A stretch of 64,000 nucleotides of DNA from Rutidosis leptorrhynchoides (GCF_046630445.1 NC_092335.1:38140001-38204000); one strand, 5' to 3'; positions 1 to 10,435 are shown, counted from the stretch's first letter. Translations and numbers: made by a program. Notes: generated by a model not told the origin, from the letters alone.

Positions 1-729
1 GTAACCTTGATCATAATTTCCATTCCACTTTCTTTTATTACCTGATACCTTCACATCAGTATTGGATACTTTCTTATCCAAGATGACCTGATCCATTAGC
101 TCGTTTGCCATGGTTATAGCTTCATGAATTGTCTTAGGTTTCGATGCTGTAACATTTGCCTTGACCTTTTTGGGCAAACCACCTTTGTACATTTCAATCT
201 TCCGTGCTTCGGTTGGAACCAATTCAGGACATAGTAAAACCAATTCCATGAATCGCTGATTGTAGTTGGTGATTTCAGTACCAACCACCTTCAAACTTCG
301 TAACCCATCTTCTAACTTAATAACCTCATTCCTTGGACAATACTCGGTGATTATCATTGCTTTGAATTCTTCCCATGGAGTATCATAAGCTACATCTCCT
401 CCTACCGCCTTCACATAATTCTTCCACCATGTGAGTGCACTATCTTGTAAAGTGCACGATGCAAACTTGGTCATGTCTTTTTCATCACAACCACTGATTT
501 TAAACACCGTCTCCATCTTTTCTATCCATCGGGTTAAACCGATCGGTCCTTCCGTTCCACTGAATGATGATGGCTTGCAAGCTTGGAACGTCTTGTAGGA
601 GCATCCTACACGAGGATTTGGGTTAACTGCAGCAGCTCTTGCAGCTTCGACCCATAGCATTCTATCGTTCACTCGCTGGTTGATGAGTTCCTCGAGTTCT
701 TGTTCCGTCATTCGATTCAATCGCGCCAT
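1..729 (-). CDS. gag: Element A gag, N-terminal part (runs off the left edge)
   Basis: Start codon at 727-729, then 243 open codons to the window edge. The protein starts MARLNRMTEQELEEL and contains the retrotransposon gag signature: ACKPSSFSGTEGPIGLTRWI near residue 50, then SALTWWKNY, and a YNQRFMELVLLCPELVP segment near residues 168-185. The same order is present in gag of element D (PLEFDGTEGPIGLKRW, SALTWWNTY). Gag forms the virus-like particle in which the element RNA is reverse transcribed in the cytoplasm. The ATG lies three bases after an AG preceded by a pyrimidine-rich stretch (about 733-748), the same arrangement as in D, which may be a splice acceptor. No stop or frameshift is seen in the visible part. 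The zinc knuckle would lie beyond the edge. Confidence 0.9.
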   Translation of the reverse strand, partial: MARLNRMTEQELEELINQRVNDRMLWVEAARAAAVNPNPRVGCSYKTFQACKPSSFSGTEGPIGLTRWIEKMETVFKISGCDEKDMTKFASCTLQDSALTWWKNYVKAVGGDVAYDTPWEEFKAMIITEYCPRNEVIKLEDGLRSLKVVGTEITNYNQRFMELVLLCPELVPTEARKIEMYKGGLPKKVKANVTASKPKTIHEAITMANELMDQVILDKKVSNTDVKVSGNKRKWNGNYDQGY

Positions 730-873
730 TTCCTAATGAAAGAAAATAATTATTCGCATGGAATATTATAGATGTAGTGTGTATTTATAGTACATTTATA
801 GCTTGTTAATAATATGAACCAGGTATTATTATAAAAGCCTTTTCTTCTTATTAGCGTTTTATAATTATATCTT

Positions 874-894
874 GGGTAGTACCTACCCGTTAAT
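874..894 (-). promoter_or_regulatory. Internal copy of the 3' polypurine-tract motif in the element A leader
   Basis: The minus strand reads TTAACGGGTAGGTACTACCC, almost the same as the sequence beside the 3' LTRs of B and D (TTAACGGGTAGGTAC). It lies about 145 bases upstream of the gag ATG and 190 bases downstream of the leader ORF. It can also fold as a short hairpin (GGGTAG/CTACCC). A role as a second plus-strand primer is inference. The remainder of 730-1084 is AT-rich leader without other recognisable content. Confidence 0.55.
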
Positions 895-1084
895 GTTCAT
901 ACTTAATAGCTTAGTACAGAATCAATTACTACAATCTAAATAATACTTAACCATGGAAAATTATTGCATTTCATACTTCGCTATTTTACATATGCTTACA
1001 TCAAACCTTAAACAAACCACACTAATAATATTATACAAAACATTATGTGATTCCATGGTTTAATACGGTAGCGTATCATTTGGT

Positions 1085-1555
1085 CTATTTCCCAAAACAT
1101 TTATGTCCAGGGAATCCCCCAACGCGAATCCTAGCTGTCTCCCTACGTTTTGGCTGAGGTGCCGAAGAACTAGATGCGGGGATAGCACTAATAGGAATAG
1201 CGGGGATAGGGGTGGTAGTGTTGAGTGGAATTGGTGCCACTTCATTCTCATTAAACTCGGGATTTGGATTTTCTAATTCATTAGCCTTTCGTTTCTTTCC
1301 TAGTTCGAACTCGTCTTTTGTAATTTCCTGTATTTCTTCCTCGGGTTCACTTTCCTCCTCGGGTTCACTTTCCTCCTCGGGTTCACTTTCCTCCTCGGGT
1401 TCACTTTCCGATATTTCTATAGTTGGTTCATCCGGAAATTGTGAGTCTTCCCCAAAAATACCACTTTCGTCATCGGATATGTTAATGACTGAAACACAAT
1501 CTGAAGGTTCTGATTCGGAGTCGCTGAATGTGATAATAAGTTTCGAGCCCGACAT
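1085..1555 (-). CDS. Element A leader ORF1: acidic Glu/Ser/Pro repeat protein
   Basis: An intact 156-codon ORF between the 5' LTR and gag, starting about 200 bases from the LTR. The protein begins MSGSKLIITFSDSESEPSD and has four tandem copies of a SEPEEE-type hexapeptide around residues 50-75. A basic stretch (KKRKANE) follows, then a Pro/Thr/Ile-rich linker, and it ends RRETARIRVGGFPGHKCFGK. Element D has a protein in the same position with the same acidic repeat, the same EIT..EF step after it and the same TARIR tail, so the two are homologous. The ATG directly follows GATAG. No known domain is recognised. It looks intrinsically disordered, and a nuclear or nucleic-acid/chaperone role would be a guess. 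Its intactness in two separate elements supports real coding. Confidence 0.7.
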   Translation of the reverse strand: MSGSKLIITFSDSESEPSDCVSVINISDDESGIFGEDSQFPDEPTIEISESEPEEESEPEEESEPEEESEPEEEIQEITKDEFELGKKRKANELENPNPEFNENEVAPIPLNTTTPIPAIPISAIPASSSSAPQPKRRETARIRVGGFPGHKCFGK

Positions 1556-1740
1556 CTATCACACAACAACTAACCCATTAGTACTTACATAATATTTACA
1601 CATAAATTTTAACCAACAGTGATAAGCAATGGTTTTTTTTTTTTTTAAAATCAGACCCGGTCAAAGTCCAGACTTTACTAATGTATCCTAACGACTTCTC
1701 AGTTAGACACACTAATGCAAACCTGGTTCGCTAAGACCAA

Positions 1741-1753
1741 CGCTCTGATACCA
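1741..1753 (-). other. Element A primer-binding site (initiator tRNA-Met)
   Basis: The minus strand reads TGGTATCAGAGCG, the standard plant retrotransposon site complementary to the 3' end of initiator tRNA-Met, two bases inside the LTR edge at 1756. Confidence 0.9.
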
Positions 1754-1755
1754 CA

Positions 1756-2434
1756 TGTCATAACCCGTCCTTAACCATAAGAACGCGTTAGATAACGTAT
1801 GATTTCATTGCGAGGTATTGACCTCTATATGAGACATTTTTGAAAGAAAACTGCATATATTATACATTACAAACCATAACCATTATTTTTGTTACAAGCT
1901 TAAGACAATAAAAAGAAGATTAACGTTTAGCGATAATCTTCGACTTACAAACTTTACAAATGATGACAACAACACGGTTTCTAGCATATTTTACAATACA
2001 ACATCTCGGATATGCAGTTTTATTTTTGACACAAACATGCGTACGCAAGATCCTGGTTAGATCCAACATGATGCAGCGGAAGCTTTAGAAATCACCTGAG
2101 AATAGACATGTTTTAAAAAGGTCAACATAAAGTTGGTGAGATATAGGTTTAATGCCGGCAGCAATATATATATAGACCACAAGATTTCGTATATATAAAC
2201 AGTTTAATAAAAGTATTCTAAGTGGTTGAGCACTTGGTAACCATACTTAACATTTTCACGTCGCATATTCCCTTTAATATGAAATCTTACTACACCGTAC
2301 CAAGTGTAGTCACAAAACGAAGTACTGTGCAACCGTTGAATACTGGTCGTCCAGTCCGGTTGGGGTTGTCAGGCCCGATAGATCTATCAACAGGATTCGC
2401 GTTTACAATACCGCTGTAAATATTAGGTACCAAG
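1756..2434 (-). repeat. Element A 5' LTR, distal (U5-side) part
   Basis: Begins on the plus strand TGTCATAACCCG at the LTR boundary and is cut at 2434 by element B. The last five bases (2430-2434, CCAAG) are the target duplicated on B insertion. It carries the module also seen in the LTRs of B, D and F (AGCGGAAG..., CACCTGAGAATA, GTTGGTGAG). No gene seen. Confidence 0.9.
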
Positions 2435-5400
2435 TGTGAAGACCCGTCCTAATCCATCCGGACGAAGTCCATATCGATTATAAACGATTCACAACAGTTG
2501 ATTACATCGCGAGGTACTTGACATCTATATGATACATTTTACAAACATTGCATTCGTTTTTGAAAAGACAAAATTTCATTACATCGAAAGTTGACAGACA
2601 TGCATACCATTTCATAATATATCCAACTATAATTGACTTGATAATAATCTTGATGAACTCGACGACTCGAATGCAACGTCTTTTGAAATATGCCATGAAT
2701 GACTCCAAGTAATATCTATAAAATGAGCAAATACACAGCGGAAGATTTCTTTCGTACCTGAGAATAAACATGCTTTAAAGTGTCAACCAAAAGGTTGGTG
2801 AGTTCATTAGTTTAACTTAAACAATCGTTTCCATCATTTTAATAGACCACAAGATTTCAGATTTCCATTTCTCATAAACATACGTCCCATGCATAGAGAC
2901 AAAAATATCATTCATATGGATTGAACACCTGGTAACCGACATTAACAATATGCATATATAAGAATATCCCCATCATTCCGGGATCCTCCTTCGGACATGA
3001 TATAAATTTCGAAGTACTAAAACATCCGGTACTTTGGATGGGGCTTGTTGGGCCCGATAGATCTATCTTTAGGATTCGCGTCAATTAGGGTGTCTGTTCC
3101 CTAATTCTTAGATTACCAGACTTAATAAAAAGGGGCATATTCGACTTCGATAATCCAACCATAGAATGTAGTTTCACGTACTTGTGTCAATTTCGTAAAA
3201 CAGTTATAAAAGTTGCGCATGTATTCTCAGCCCAAAAATATAAAGGGTAAAAAGGCAAATGAAACTCACGATACTGTATTTTGTAGTAAAAATACATATG
3301 ACGTCATTGAACAATGCAGGGTTGGCCTCGGATTCACGAACCTATATCAATTGTGTATATATTAATACGTATAATGTAAGTTACAAAATTTCATTTATTA
3401 ATATGTATTATTTATATATTATAGTTTTGTAGAATTTATTCTAACCTTTATTTTAAAACGTATACTTATATTATATTTTATATATATATATATCGATTTT
3501 ATGTATATATATCTATAATGATTTACGTTTATATAAATAGTGACATTAATATATTTATATACATATATTTGTGGTTAGTATTGTATTTATGAAATTTTAT
3601 TAGTTTGTTATGTGAATTATTAATACAATCCTAGTATATACCATAAGTATATATATATAGTGTACAAAAGATTTATTTGTTAAAATAATAATTTAGATAA
3701 TAATGATTTACTAATAATAATAATAATTTTATTAATAATGATAATACTAAGAGCAAAAAAAATGAAAATGATAACTGTTAATGATACTAATAATAATAAC
3801 TCTAAAATAATATTAATACTAATACCATACTTATGTTAATAATAAGGGTTCTAATATTTATAAAATGATAAATGATAATCATAATAATACTAGTAAATAT
3901 TAATGATGATACTGATAAATACGATATTATTAATTGTAAATGTACTGATGATACTATTATTTATAAACCGGTACAAATTCTAATATTGATGATAATAATA
4001 TATTTTTATTTCCTTCATAATAATAATAATGATAATCATAATCATAATCCTAATGATGATAAAATACTAAAATGATAAGTTTATTACTAATAATAATATT
4101 ATTAATACCTATCATAATAATAATAGTAATGTCTATAATACTTTCAAATATGATAACAAGTATGATACTAATAATAACAATAACAATAACAATCAAAACA
4201 ATCACAATAATAATAATAATACTAATAATAATTAATATATAATAACAATAATAAAATTAGAAAAGAAAACTACCTCACATGAAAAGAGTTTCAAAAAAAA
4301 AAAAAAAGAAACTACCGTCCTCTGGACTCGATCTCGTGACCACATGCTCACACGCAAACACTCTCGACCATCCCACCAATTCTGATTCTCTGTACTAATA
4401 TCGAATTTAAATTTTATATATAAACTGTTTTTCTTCTATTCCTCTTCTTCTCCACAAGTCTCATGGATTCAAAAAAAACATCAATAACCAAAAAAAAAAA
4501 TCGGGGTTCCCTTTAAAGCTTCAAAACATTACAGAAAAAAAAATAATTTGGGTTCTAAAATAAAATAAAAAAAATACTAAAGGCCTACTGCAGCGTCGGT
4601 TCTTGGAACAAAAAAAAAATTGATTTCGTAATAGATAACATTATAGATAATGTTTATAATACGAAATAGTTTTCTAAACATGTTTAAAAACTACTGGAAT
4701 CGTCAATTTGATCAGAAACATATACACGAACGCGAATTTGTCTCAAGAACAATTGTTGACTTTTTTTAAACTAAACTTTGACTTCAAAATTCAAGATCGA
4801 TATAAAGATTTGAGAGTTGAGATTTTGCAGATAGATTCAAAGAAAGATTTCTAACCTTTCTGCATTTTTAGATTTTGAAACTTTATTCGAAATTGAATTA
4901 AGAGAAAAAAAAAATTGGAGCGTGCAGAGAAGAAAAAAAAAAAATATCGCTGTGCTCTTTAATCCCATTGGATTTCCTTTTTATTTGATTTGCAATTATA
5001 CATAATCATGTTGTAATAATAGAGATCGGTTGATAAAAAATGGAGAAAATGTCAACACAGGTTCACGAGTTGGGAGCAGGAAAGAAACAAAAAAAATAAT
5101 AATAATAGAGATAAAGGATACAGAGGTCAAGCGTATAATATAGATCCCTACTGTTTTTTTTTTAATTAATAATAATAATATATAATAACAATACTATTAA
5201 TATCTAATAATATTAATAAAATTAATAATAATGATAAATATAATATTAATGATAATAATAATTGTAAAAATGATAATAATAATAATAATAATAATACCAT
5301 ACTAATTATGATAATATTAATATTTTATCGATAATAATAATATTAGTAATAATAATCTAATTTATACATCCAATTTCATCTTTATATGATATAAAGTGAT

Positions 5401-6220
5401 ATTATGAATACAAATATTGATATCTGACGATACAAATAACATTACTACAACAACTATATTTGTATTTAAATTTAATTTATTAATATCATCTATTATTATG
5501 TAATATTTAATAATTATGTAATATGTATTGTAACATATACTGAATATTATATATTTATGCATTTTAATATAAATATATTATAATATTTATTTACATACTA
5601 ATTATATTATACTTATGTATGTAATTATGAAAAATATAAATGTTTTATATATGTAAGTATTATATATATTTATTAAAATAGTACATTATTTCATCATAGA
5701 TATATTATAAATTTCTACATATACATAATATAATAATTATGTATAAAATCATATATATATATAGTTATATTTATGTATATATGTATACTACCATATATAT
5801 AAAATCATGTTTTAAATGTTGAGTAGATGATTAATTATGTATATTAAACAATTAACTACAAAGTATAACATTGTACATTTAATATTTTGATAACGTTGGT
5901 AAAATATGTTTGAATCATTTATATACAATATACTATATATATTCAAAATGAAAATCTTTAGTTATTAAATGTTATCTTTTATAATAACAAAATTACTTAA
6001 TAGTTCATTAATACTAATATAATTAGTTTTATATATAATTATTTATATTTACATTCTTAGTTACAATTAAAGGTTCGTGAATCGTCGGAAATAGTTAAAG
6101 GTCAAATGTTATCATGAAATAGTTCAAACATAATGAGACTCGGTTTAATAGACTTTGCTTATCGAGTCGAATCATATAAGATTATGTTTAAATTTGGTCG
6201 AAAATTCCCGGGTCATCACA
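2435..6220 (-). repeat. Element B 3' LTR
   Basis: A 3786-bp LTR, partner of 10436-14221. It is very AT-rich, with long imperfect (AAT)n and (TA)n tracts at about 3690-4260 and 5160-5360. Short ORFs inside it occur identically in both LTRs and consist mostly of these tracts; I regard them as non-coding. Confidence 0.93.
4313..4378 (-). ncRNA. tRNA/SINE-like sequence with possible Pol III A and B boxes, inside the B LTR
   Basis: On the minus strand, GGTGGGATGGTCGAGAGTG (about 4378-4360) resembles a tRNA-derived SINE head with an A-box-like part. About 30 bases on, GATCGAGTCC (4333-4324) is close to the B-box consensus. The sequence then reaches a run of about 15 T (4307-4293), usable as a Pol III terminator. 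The same block is in the other LTR at about 12314-12379. It is degenerate and may be a fossil SINE or chance. Confidence 0.3.
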
Positions 6221-6262
6221 GTACCTACCCGTTAAAGAAATTTCGTCCCGAAATTTGAGTGA
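6221..6262 (-). promoter_or_regulatory. Element B polypurine tract and 3' end motif
   Basis: Next to the 3' LTR the minus strand reads CAAATTTCGGGACGAAATTT followed by CTTTAACGGGTAGGTAC and the LTR. The same two blocks sit at the 3' LTR of element D (33192-33226), where they follow the pol stop codon. This is the plus-strand primer region. It fixes the orientation of B although pol is gone. Confidence 0.75.
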
Positions 6263-6627
6263 GGTCGTCATAGCTAACAATAAATATGTTTTCCTGACGA
6301 ATATGAGTTGATAACTTGAGTTTTATCATCATTGAGTAATATGGATAAAAATAATTCGATTATTCGAAGAGTGCGAATGAAGCTATTCACAAAAGGATGA
6401 AATGAGAAACAAAGATTTGTTTTTAACTTTTGACGTAGTCAGGTTTGAATTTAGAAAATAAGGCGCGTCTTAACTTTTGACATTGCCTTGGTTGAATTCC
6501 GGAATTTAAGGAATTTAAAGAAAATCTTGAAGATCTATAAAATCTGATTCTTCGGGATTTATGGAAATTAAGATCTCTTTAATTAAATACGGTGATCTGC
6601 CCCGATTACTACGTCTGATATTTCCAG

Positions 6628-6636
6628 TATAAATTA
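6628..6636 (+). promoter_or_regulatory. TATA box of the antisense small gene in element B
   Basis: TATAAATTA lies about 75 bases before the ATG at 6710, followed by a pyrimidine-rich stretch (about 6641-6685) typical of a plant transcription start and 5' leader. It points opposite to element B. Confidence 0.45.
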
Positions 6637-6709
6637 AGCTCTTCCTTTCCATTATTCTCACCATTCTTATACTTTCTTTCTTAGTTCATACATCCAAAAG
6701 ATTCTGAAA

Positions 6710-6883
6710 ATGATTAATCCAGTTCTGATCCTTGTCCTCATCCTTACTATCGCAACAATCATTCTCCTTTTCCAACTTCCACCAGAGGAATCTGCTTTCT
6801 TCTACTTCGCCCTCGGGATTATAATGTTTTTAATTCTCCCGTGTCTTTATGTTGCGATAAACATTGATATACACGGTTTGTAA
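6710..6883 (+). CDS. Small antisense ORF in element B: 57-residue two-helix membrane protein
   Basis: ATG at 6710, TAA at 6881-6883. The product starts MINPVLILVLILTIATIILL, a strongly hydrophobic first segment (about residues 3-21). A short polar turn with QLPPEES (about 22-28) follows, then a second hydrophobic segment (about 30-49, FYFALGIIMFLILP...), ending INIDIHGL. Two transmembrane helices with a short loop are predicted by eye. A TATA box and pyrimidine-rich leader precede it on the same strand, and it is antisense to the retrotransposon. No family is recognised. The interior of B is otherwise full of stops, so an uninterrupted, compositionally coherent ORF with promoter signals stands out, but at this length chance cannot be excluded. 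Translation and transcription are unproven. Confidence 0.45.
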   Translation: MINPVLILVLILTIATIILLFQLPPEESAFFYFALGIIMFLILPCLYVAINIDIHGL

Positions 6884-8595
6884 TTTATGTGTTGTTATCG
6901 GACTTTATATTCTCCCTTATATTTCAAAGCTCTATGCTTTTGTTTTCTCTTCCCGACTTCAAGTCAAGCGAATAATGGTCCAGAATTTATAGATATAGAG
7001 TTTCGAATGATTATAATGTTCTAAGCATGAAGGAACGTGATAGCACGATTTGATTTTCAAATTTATCAACATCACGGAAGATAGAACCATCAAGAATACA
7101 TTTTCTTGATTTGTTACGGAGTTAAGTAGGATGAAAGAGTTATGTAACATGGCACATGATGACGTTATGATCTGTGAATCATCACGTTTCATTTAGAAAC
7201 TCAGCATGACTTACTGTAATATAATCACGTTGATCAAGTGTCATTATATTATACTAACTCATGCATCAGTTCCCATCATTACTACAATAACATTCATATT
7301 TTAAGCTTGAAAATTTACAGAATATAGAAACTAACAGTTTCTATATGATGTAATACTGATAGCACGAAAAGATTAATGATTTCAGATAAGAATAGTTATA
7401 AAAATATCTCCAGAAATATGGAGGATATTTATAATGAAAGGTACGATAATATCTCAGAATATCTAAGATCAGAGGATGATAGAAACTATTGTCTGCAAGG
7501 GTTTAGAGTAAGGAGCAAGTTATTCACTATAGACTTTAGCAGACATTGAATTATTTGGATTCTTTGAAGTCAAACTTATTCTTTGTGATTTATCCACGGC
7601 TTTCTTCATAGTTTCGCATAATCTGCTTTTCGGTACTATATTTTCTATTGAATGTTTCCAATATATTGATACACAGGAAGCACGAAGAGGTATATAATTT
7701 CGGACGAGAATATTTATGAAAATATCGACGGTTGATGGAGAAAGATTTTCCGCAAGATTTTAACATGACTTCGGAGCAAGATATTCTCTAAAGATTTCAA
7801 CGGATCCAGAATTACCTGAATCCTTTGAATATATGATTTGGTCCTTGTATTTGTCCTTGGTCTCCTTCATGGGTAACTCAATCTATTTTTCAATACCCAA
7901 TTTTTTATCGAGCGTTCCTAACACTCCTTTCTTTATCATCAAACTTTTGTCCGTTTAGACCATCTACCATTTTTATGTTTCCTCTGCATTTAATGCTATG
8001 ATATCTGAATCATCGGTTATTAATCCGAGGTGGTTTCAGGAGAATTGTGTTTTTAGATGATTAAACGCTGATGGTAATATGATGGAATATGAAAGGTTAC
8101 CTGGTAACAATAAAAGAGCACGCGTATATATAAACGTTATAATAAGGTTGTTTCGTACGAAAAGTCGAAGTTGACTTGTTGAAGCTGTGACAAAATTGGC
8201 TAATTTTGAAAAAGGATCGCAAAGTTGTTTTTGTTAATAAATGCCAAAGGATCTGACGCGGCTACGTGTTGAACTTTTACTCAATTGCCGAGAGTTTCTC
8301 AGGTGCATAACTATATGCATAAATCTTTCCTTCCGTAGATGAAGTGCGGTTGATTCATCCTATCGATTGAGGTGTTTTCAAAAATCATGAAAGGTTTGAA
8401 CGCAGAATGTAATCGTGAAGATACAAATGAGGTTTAAGACGAAATCAAGTGGCAAACTTGAAGAATTGTTTAGTTTCATATGTTATATTCAATATTTTAA
8501 TTCATTTTAATTGTCCAATGTTATTAGTCCACAGTCGATAGTCCACAGTTGACAGTGCAATCATTCATATATAGTTTAATATATAATATTTGAAT

Positions 8596-8795
8596 TAATT
8601 AATACGTATCGTGACCCGTGTACATGTCTCAGACTCGATCACAACTCAAAGTATATATATTATTATAAAATCAACCTCAACCCTGTATAGAGAACTCGAT
8701 CATTACTGCATATAGAGTGTCTATGGTGATTCCAAATAATATATATAGATGTGTCGATATGATATGTCAAAACCTTGTATACGTGTCCCGATATT
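8596..8795. repeat. About 200-bp cassette shared with the element D LTR
   Basis: Phrases such as TCAACCTCAACCCTGTATAG, ATATAGAGTGTCTATGGT and ATATATATAGATGTGTCGA run in the same order and orientation as in both D LTRs (about 31000-31180 and 40850-41030). In B the cassette is in the interior, in D it is in the LTR. Confidence 0.7.
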
Positions 8796-8796
8796 T

Positions 8797-8945
8797 AAAG
8801 TGCGTAAAATAAATAACAGAAATTAAATGACGATAAATAAAGTGCGTAAAGTAAATAACAGAAATTAAATGACAATAAATAAAATTGCGAGAATATAAAT
8901 TGCGATAAAATAAATTGCGATAAATAAATTGCGATAAATAAAATG
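8797..8945. repeat. Imperfect tandem repeat of GCGATAAATAAATT-type units
   Basis: Repeated units built on GTGCGTAAAATAAATAACAG, then TTGCGATAAATAAA. The same style of repeat occurs in the Athila-like LTRs (about 43465-43640, 48365-48520, 59960-60125), in an unrelated element family. Confidence 0.65.
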
Positions 8946-9257
8946 TAATACGGAATTAACAGTTAGCTAGGAACAGTTAGCTAGGATTTTGTTAGCGTGG
9001 TTTCTTAATAAAATTTAATATTGTTAATTAGTCTGTTTCTAATCAATTTTTATTGTGTCCATTATTTCTTCATTATGCCACTTGTTGGATTCTGATAGGT
9101 CAAAATTCAAATATGAAATTGAATTTGAATGAAAATAGTTATTCTTTGGTGAACGGATAAGTATCCCGGTGGTTGTAAATAGGATAGTGAATAACTGTTG
9201 AATCAGATTCGAAGAATATACAGTGTAACTTATTAATGTGAAATTTAAATATTCCTC

Positions 9258-9277
9258 GGGTATTACCTACCCGTTAA
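9258..9277 (-). promoter_or_regulatory. Internal copy of the polypurine-tract motif in element B
   Basis: The minus strand reads TTAACGGGTAGGTAATACCC, the counterpart of 874-894 in A and 37926-37945 in D, again located between the leader ORF and the place where gag should start. Confidence 0.5.
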
Positions 9278-9511
9278 AATATTTTTATTATTAACAGTTT
9301 GTACAAAAAAATTTTAATTACAATCTTTATGAAAACATATATACATATATATTTTCTTCAGATGTAATCATGAATTTAATGAGTTAACATGATATTAAAC
9401 TCATTTAGTTTTCAGTTGGAACTAGAATAAATAATCTCTAAAACATTAGAGATTACATAATCACCATGTCGAACGAAGATAACTGATGTAGAATGTCATG
9501 TAGAATGATGA

Positions 9512-10048
9512 TTATACTCGAGGTATAGATTGAGATGTTGAGGCATGTGATATTGAAATTTGGGTTGTTGGTGGTGCTGTTGGTGCCGGTGATTTGGATG
9601 AAGCTGGTACGTTTTGCACCATATTTTTCAAGACTACAACTTATGCGCGAAGTTCGTTAACTTCTTCTATTACACCGGGATGATTGTCGGTTCGGACGAG
9701 CGGATGAATGAGGTTTAGAATCTGAGATAGTATATGATCGTGATGAGATACTTTGAAAATGAGAGAGAAAATGGTGTCTCGAACAGGTTCGCCGGTAAAC
9801 GTTTTAGGTTCATTGTCAAGAGGTGAATTTGGTTAGTGGAAATGATCGCCTTCTTCGCGTTTCCATTGATTAAGTCGACTACGAACCCATCTCCAATTCA
9901 TTCAGAATAGATGATGGCTAATTGATCGATTCATTCCGGTTACTCTGCTTTCGGAGCTCGAGTGGAAATCCATATCGAAATAGCTGTCGGAATAACTATC
10001 GAAATAGCTATCGAAATCTGATGGACTCGAACTGGTTGAGGCATTCAT
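9512..10048 (-). pseudogene. Element B leader ORF, decayed (Ser/Asp-Tyr-Phe repeat protein)
   Basis: A single frame of 179 codons from ATG 10046-10048 to TAA 9512-9514, interrupted by three in-frame stops. The product begins MNASTSSSPSDFDSYFDSY, with DSYFD-type repeats, and then has a basic patch (WRWVRSRLNQWKREEGDHFH). A helical segment follows (VIEEVNELRA, then after a stop VVVLKNMV), and a Ser/Pro/Thr-rich tail ending SQSIPRV. It occupies the position of leader ORF1 in A and D, and like them its ATG directly follows an AG. Sequence similarity to those proteins is not evident beyond the low-complexity acidic start. The long otherwise coherent frame suggests a formerly coding leader gene that is now broken. 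Confidence 0.5.
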
Positions 10049-10420
10049 CTCGTACGATCAGATGAAGGATTTTCGATAAGAAATAGATTATAGGATGTAG
10101 ATTAGTACCCTGCAATACATAATTTACATATGCATATATAATACTAAAATCCCATAAGCTACGGAGGAATCTACGGAAGCTGTCAGGCAAAGGTAACAAT
10201 AACAGATACGCTAAGATATGAATTTAACTATACACTGTCTATGCAATAAAGGCAGTAAGACGTGTCTTAGACTTTAAGGATGATAAGCAAATAATTTTTC
10301 GACACTAAATGATAAGCAAAACTTTTGACATGCAAACACGGTCGAAGTCCAGACTCATTAATGCATTCTTACGACTAACAGTTAGACTCACTAATGCAAG
10401 ACCTGGTTCGCTAAGACCAC

Positions 10421-10433
10421 CGCTCTGATACCA
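10421..10433 (-). other. Element B primer-binding site (initiator tRNA-Met)
   Basis: Minus strand TGGTATCAGAGCG, two bases inside the 5' LTR edge at 10436; identical to the site of element A. Confidence 0.9.
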
Positions 10434-10435
10434 AC

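Larger units (their letters stand above)
6884..9257. other. Element B interior without recognisable gene
   Basis: AT-rich sequence replacing the gag-pol region. Two imperfect tandem-like segments (about 7370-7670 and 7680-7960) share phrases such as AGCACGAA, AAAATAT and TTTGA-rich blocks. A block at 8596-8795 matches part of the element D LTR, and 8797-8945 is a GCGATAAAT-type tandem repeat. A short minus-strand ORF at 6959-7192 has no recognisable features and I do not call it. Confidence 0.6.

Noticed and set aside
1212-1592. 126-codon plus-strand ORF with Ser/Gly repeats
   Set aside because: Antisense shadow of the acidic leader ORF1 repeats; the same shadow occurs opposite ORF1 of D (39321-39605).
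2502-5562. Short ORFs within the B LTR, repeated at 10503-13561
   Set aside because: They are identical in both LTRs only because the LTRs are near-identical, and much of their length is (AAT)n or (TA)n; no domain or codon signal.
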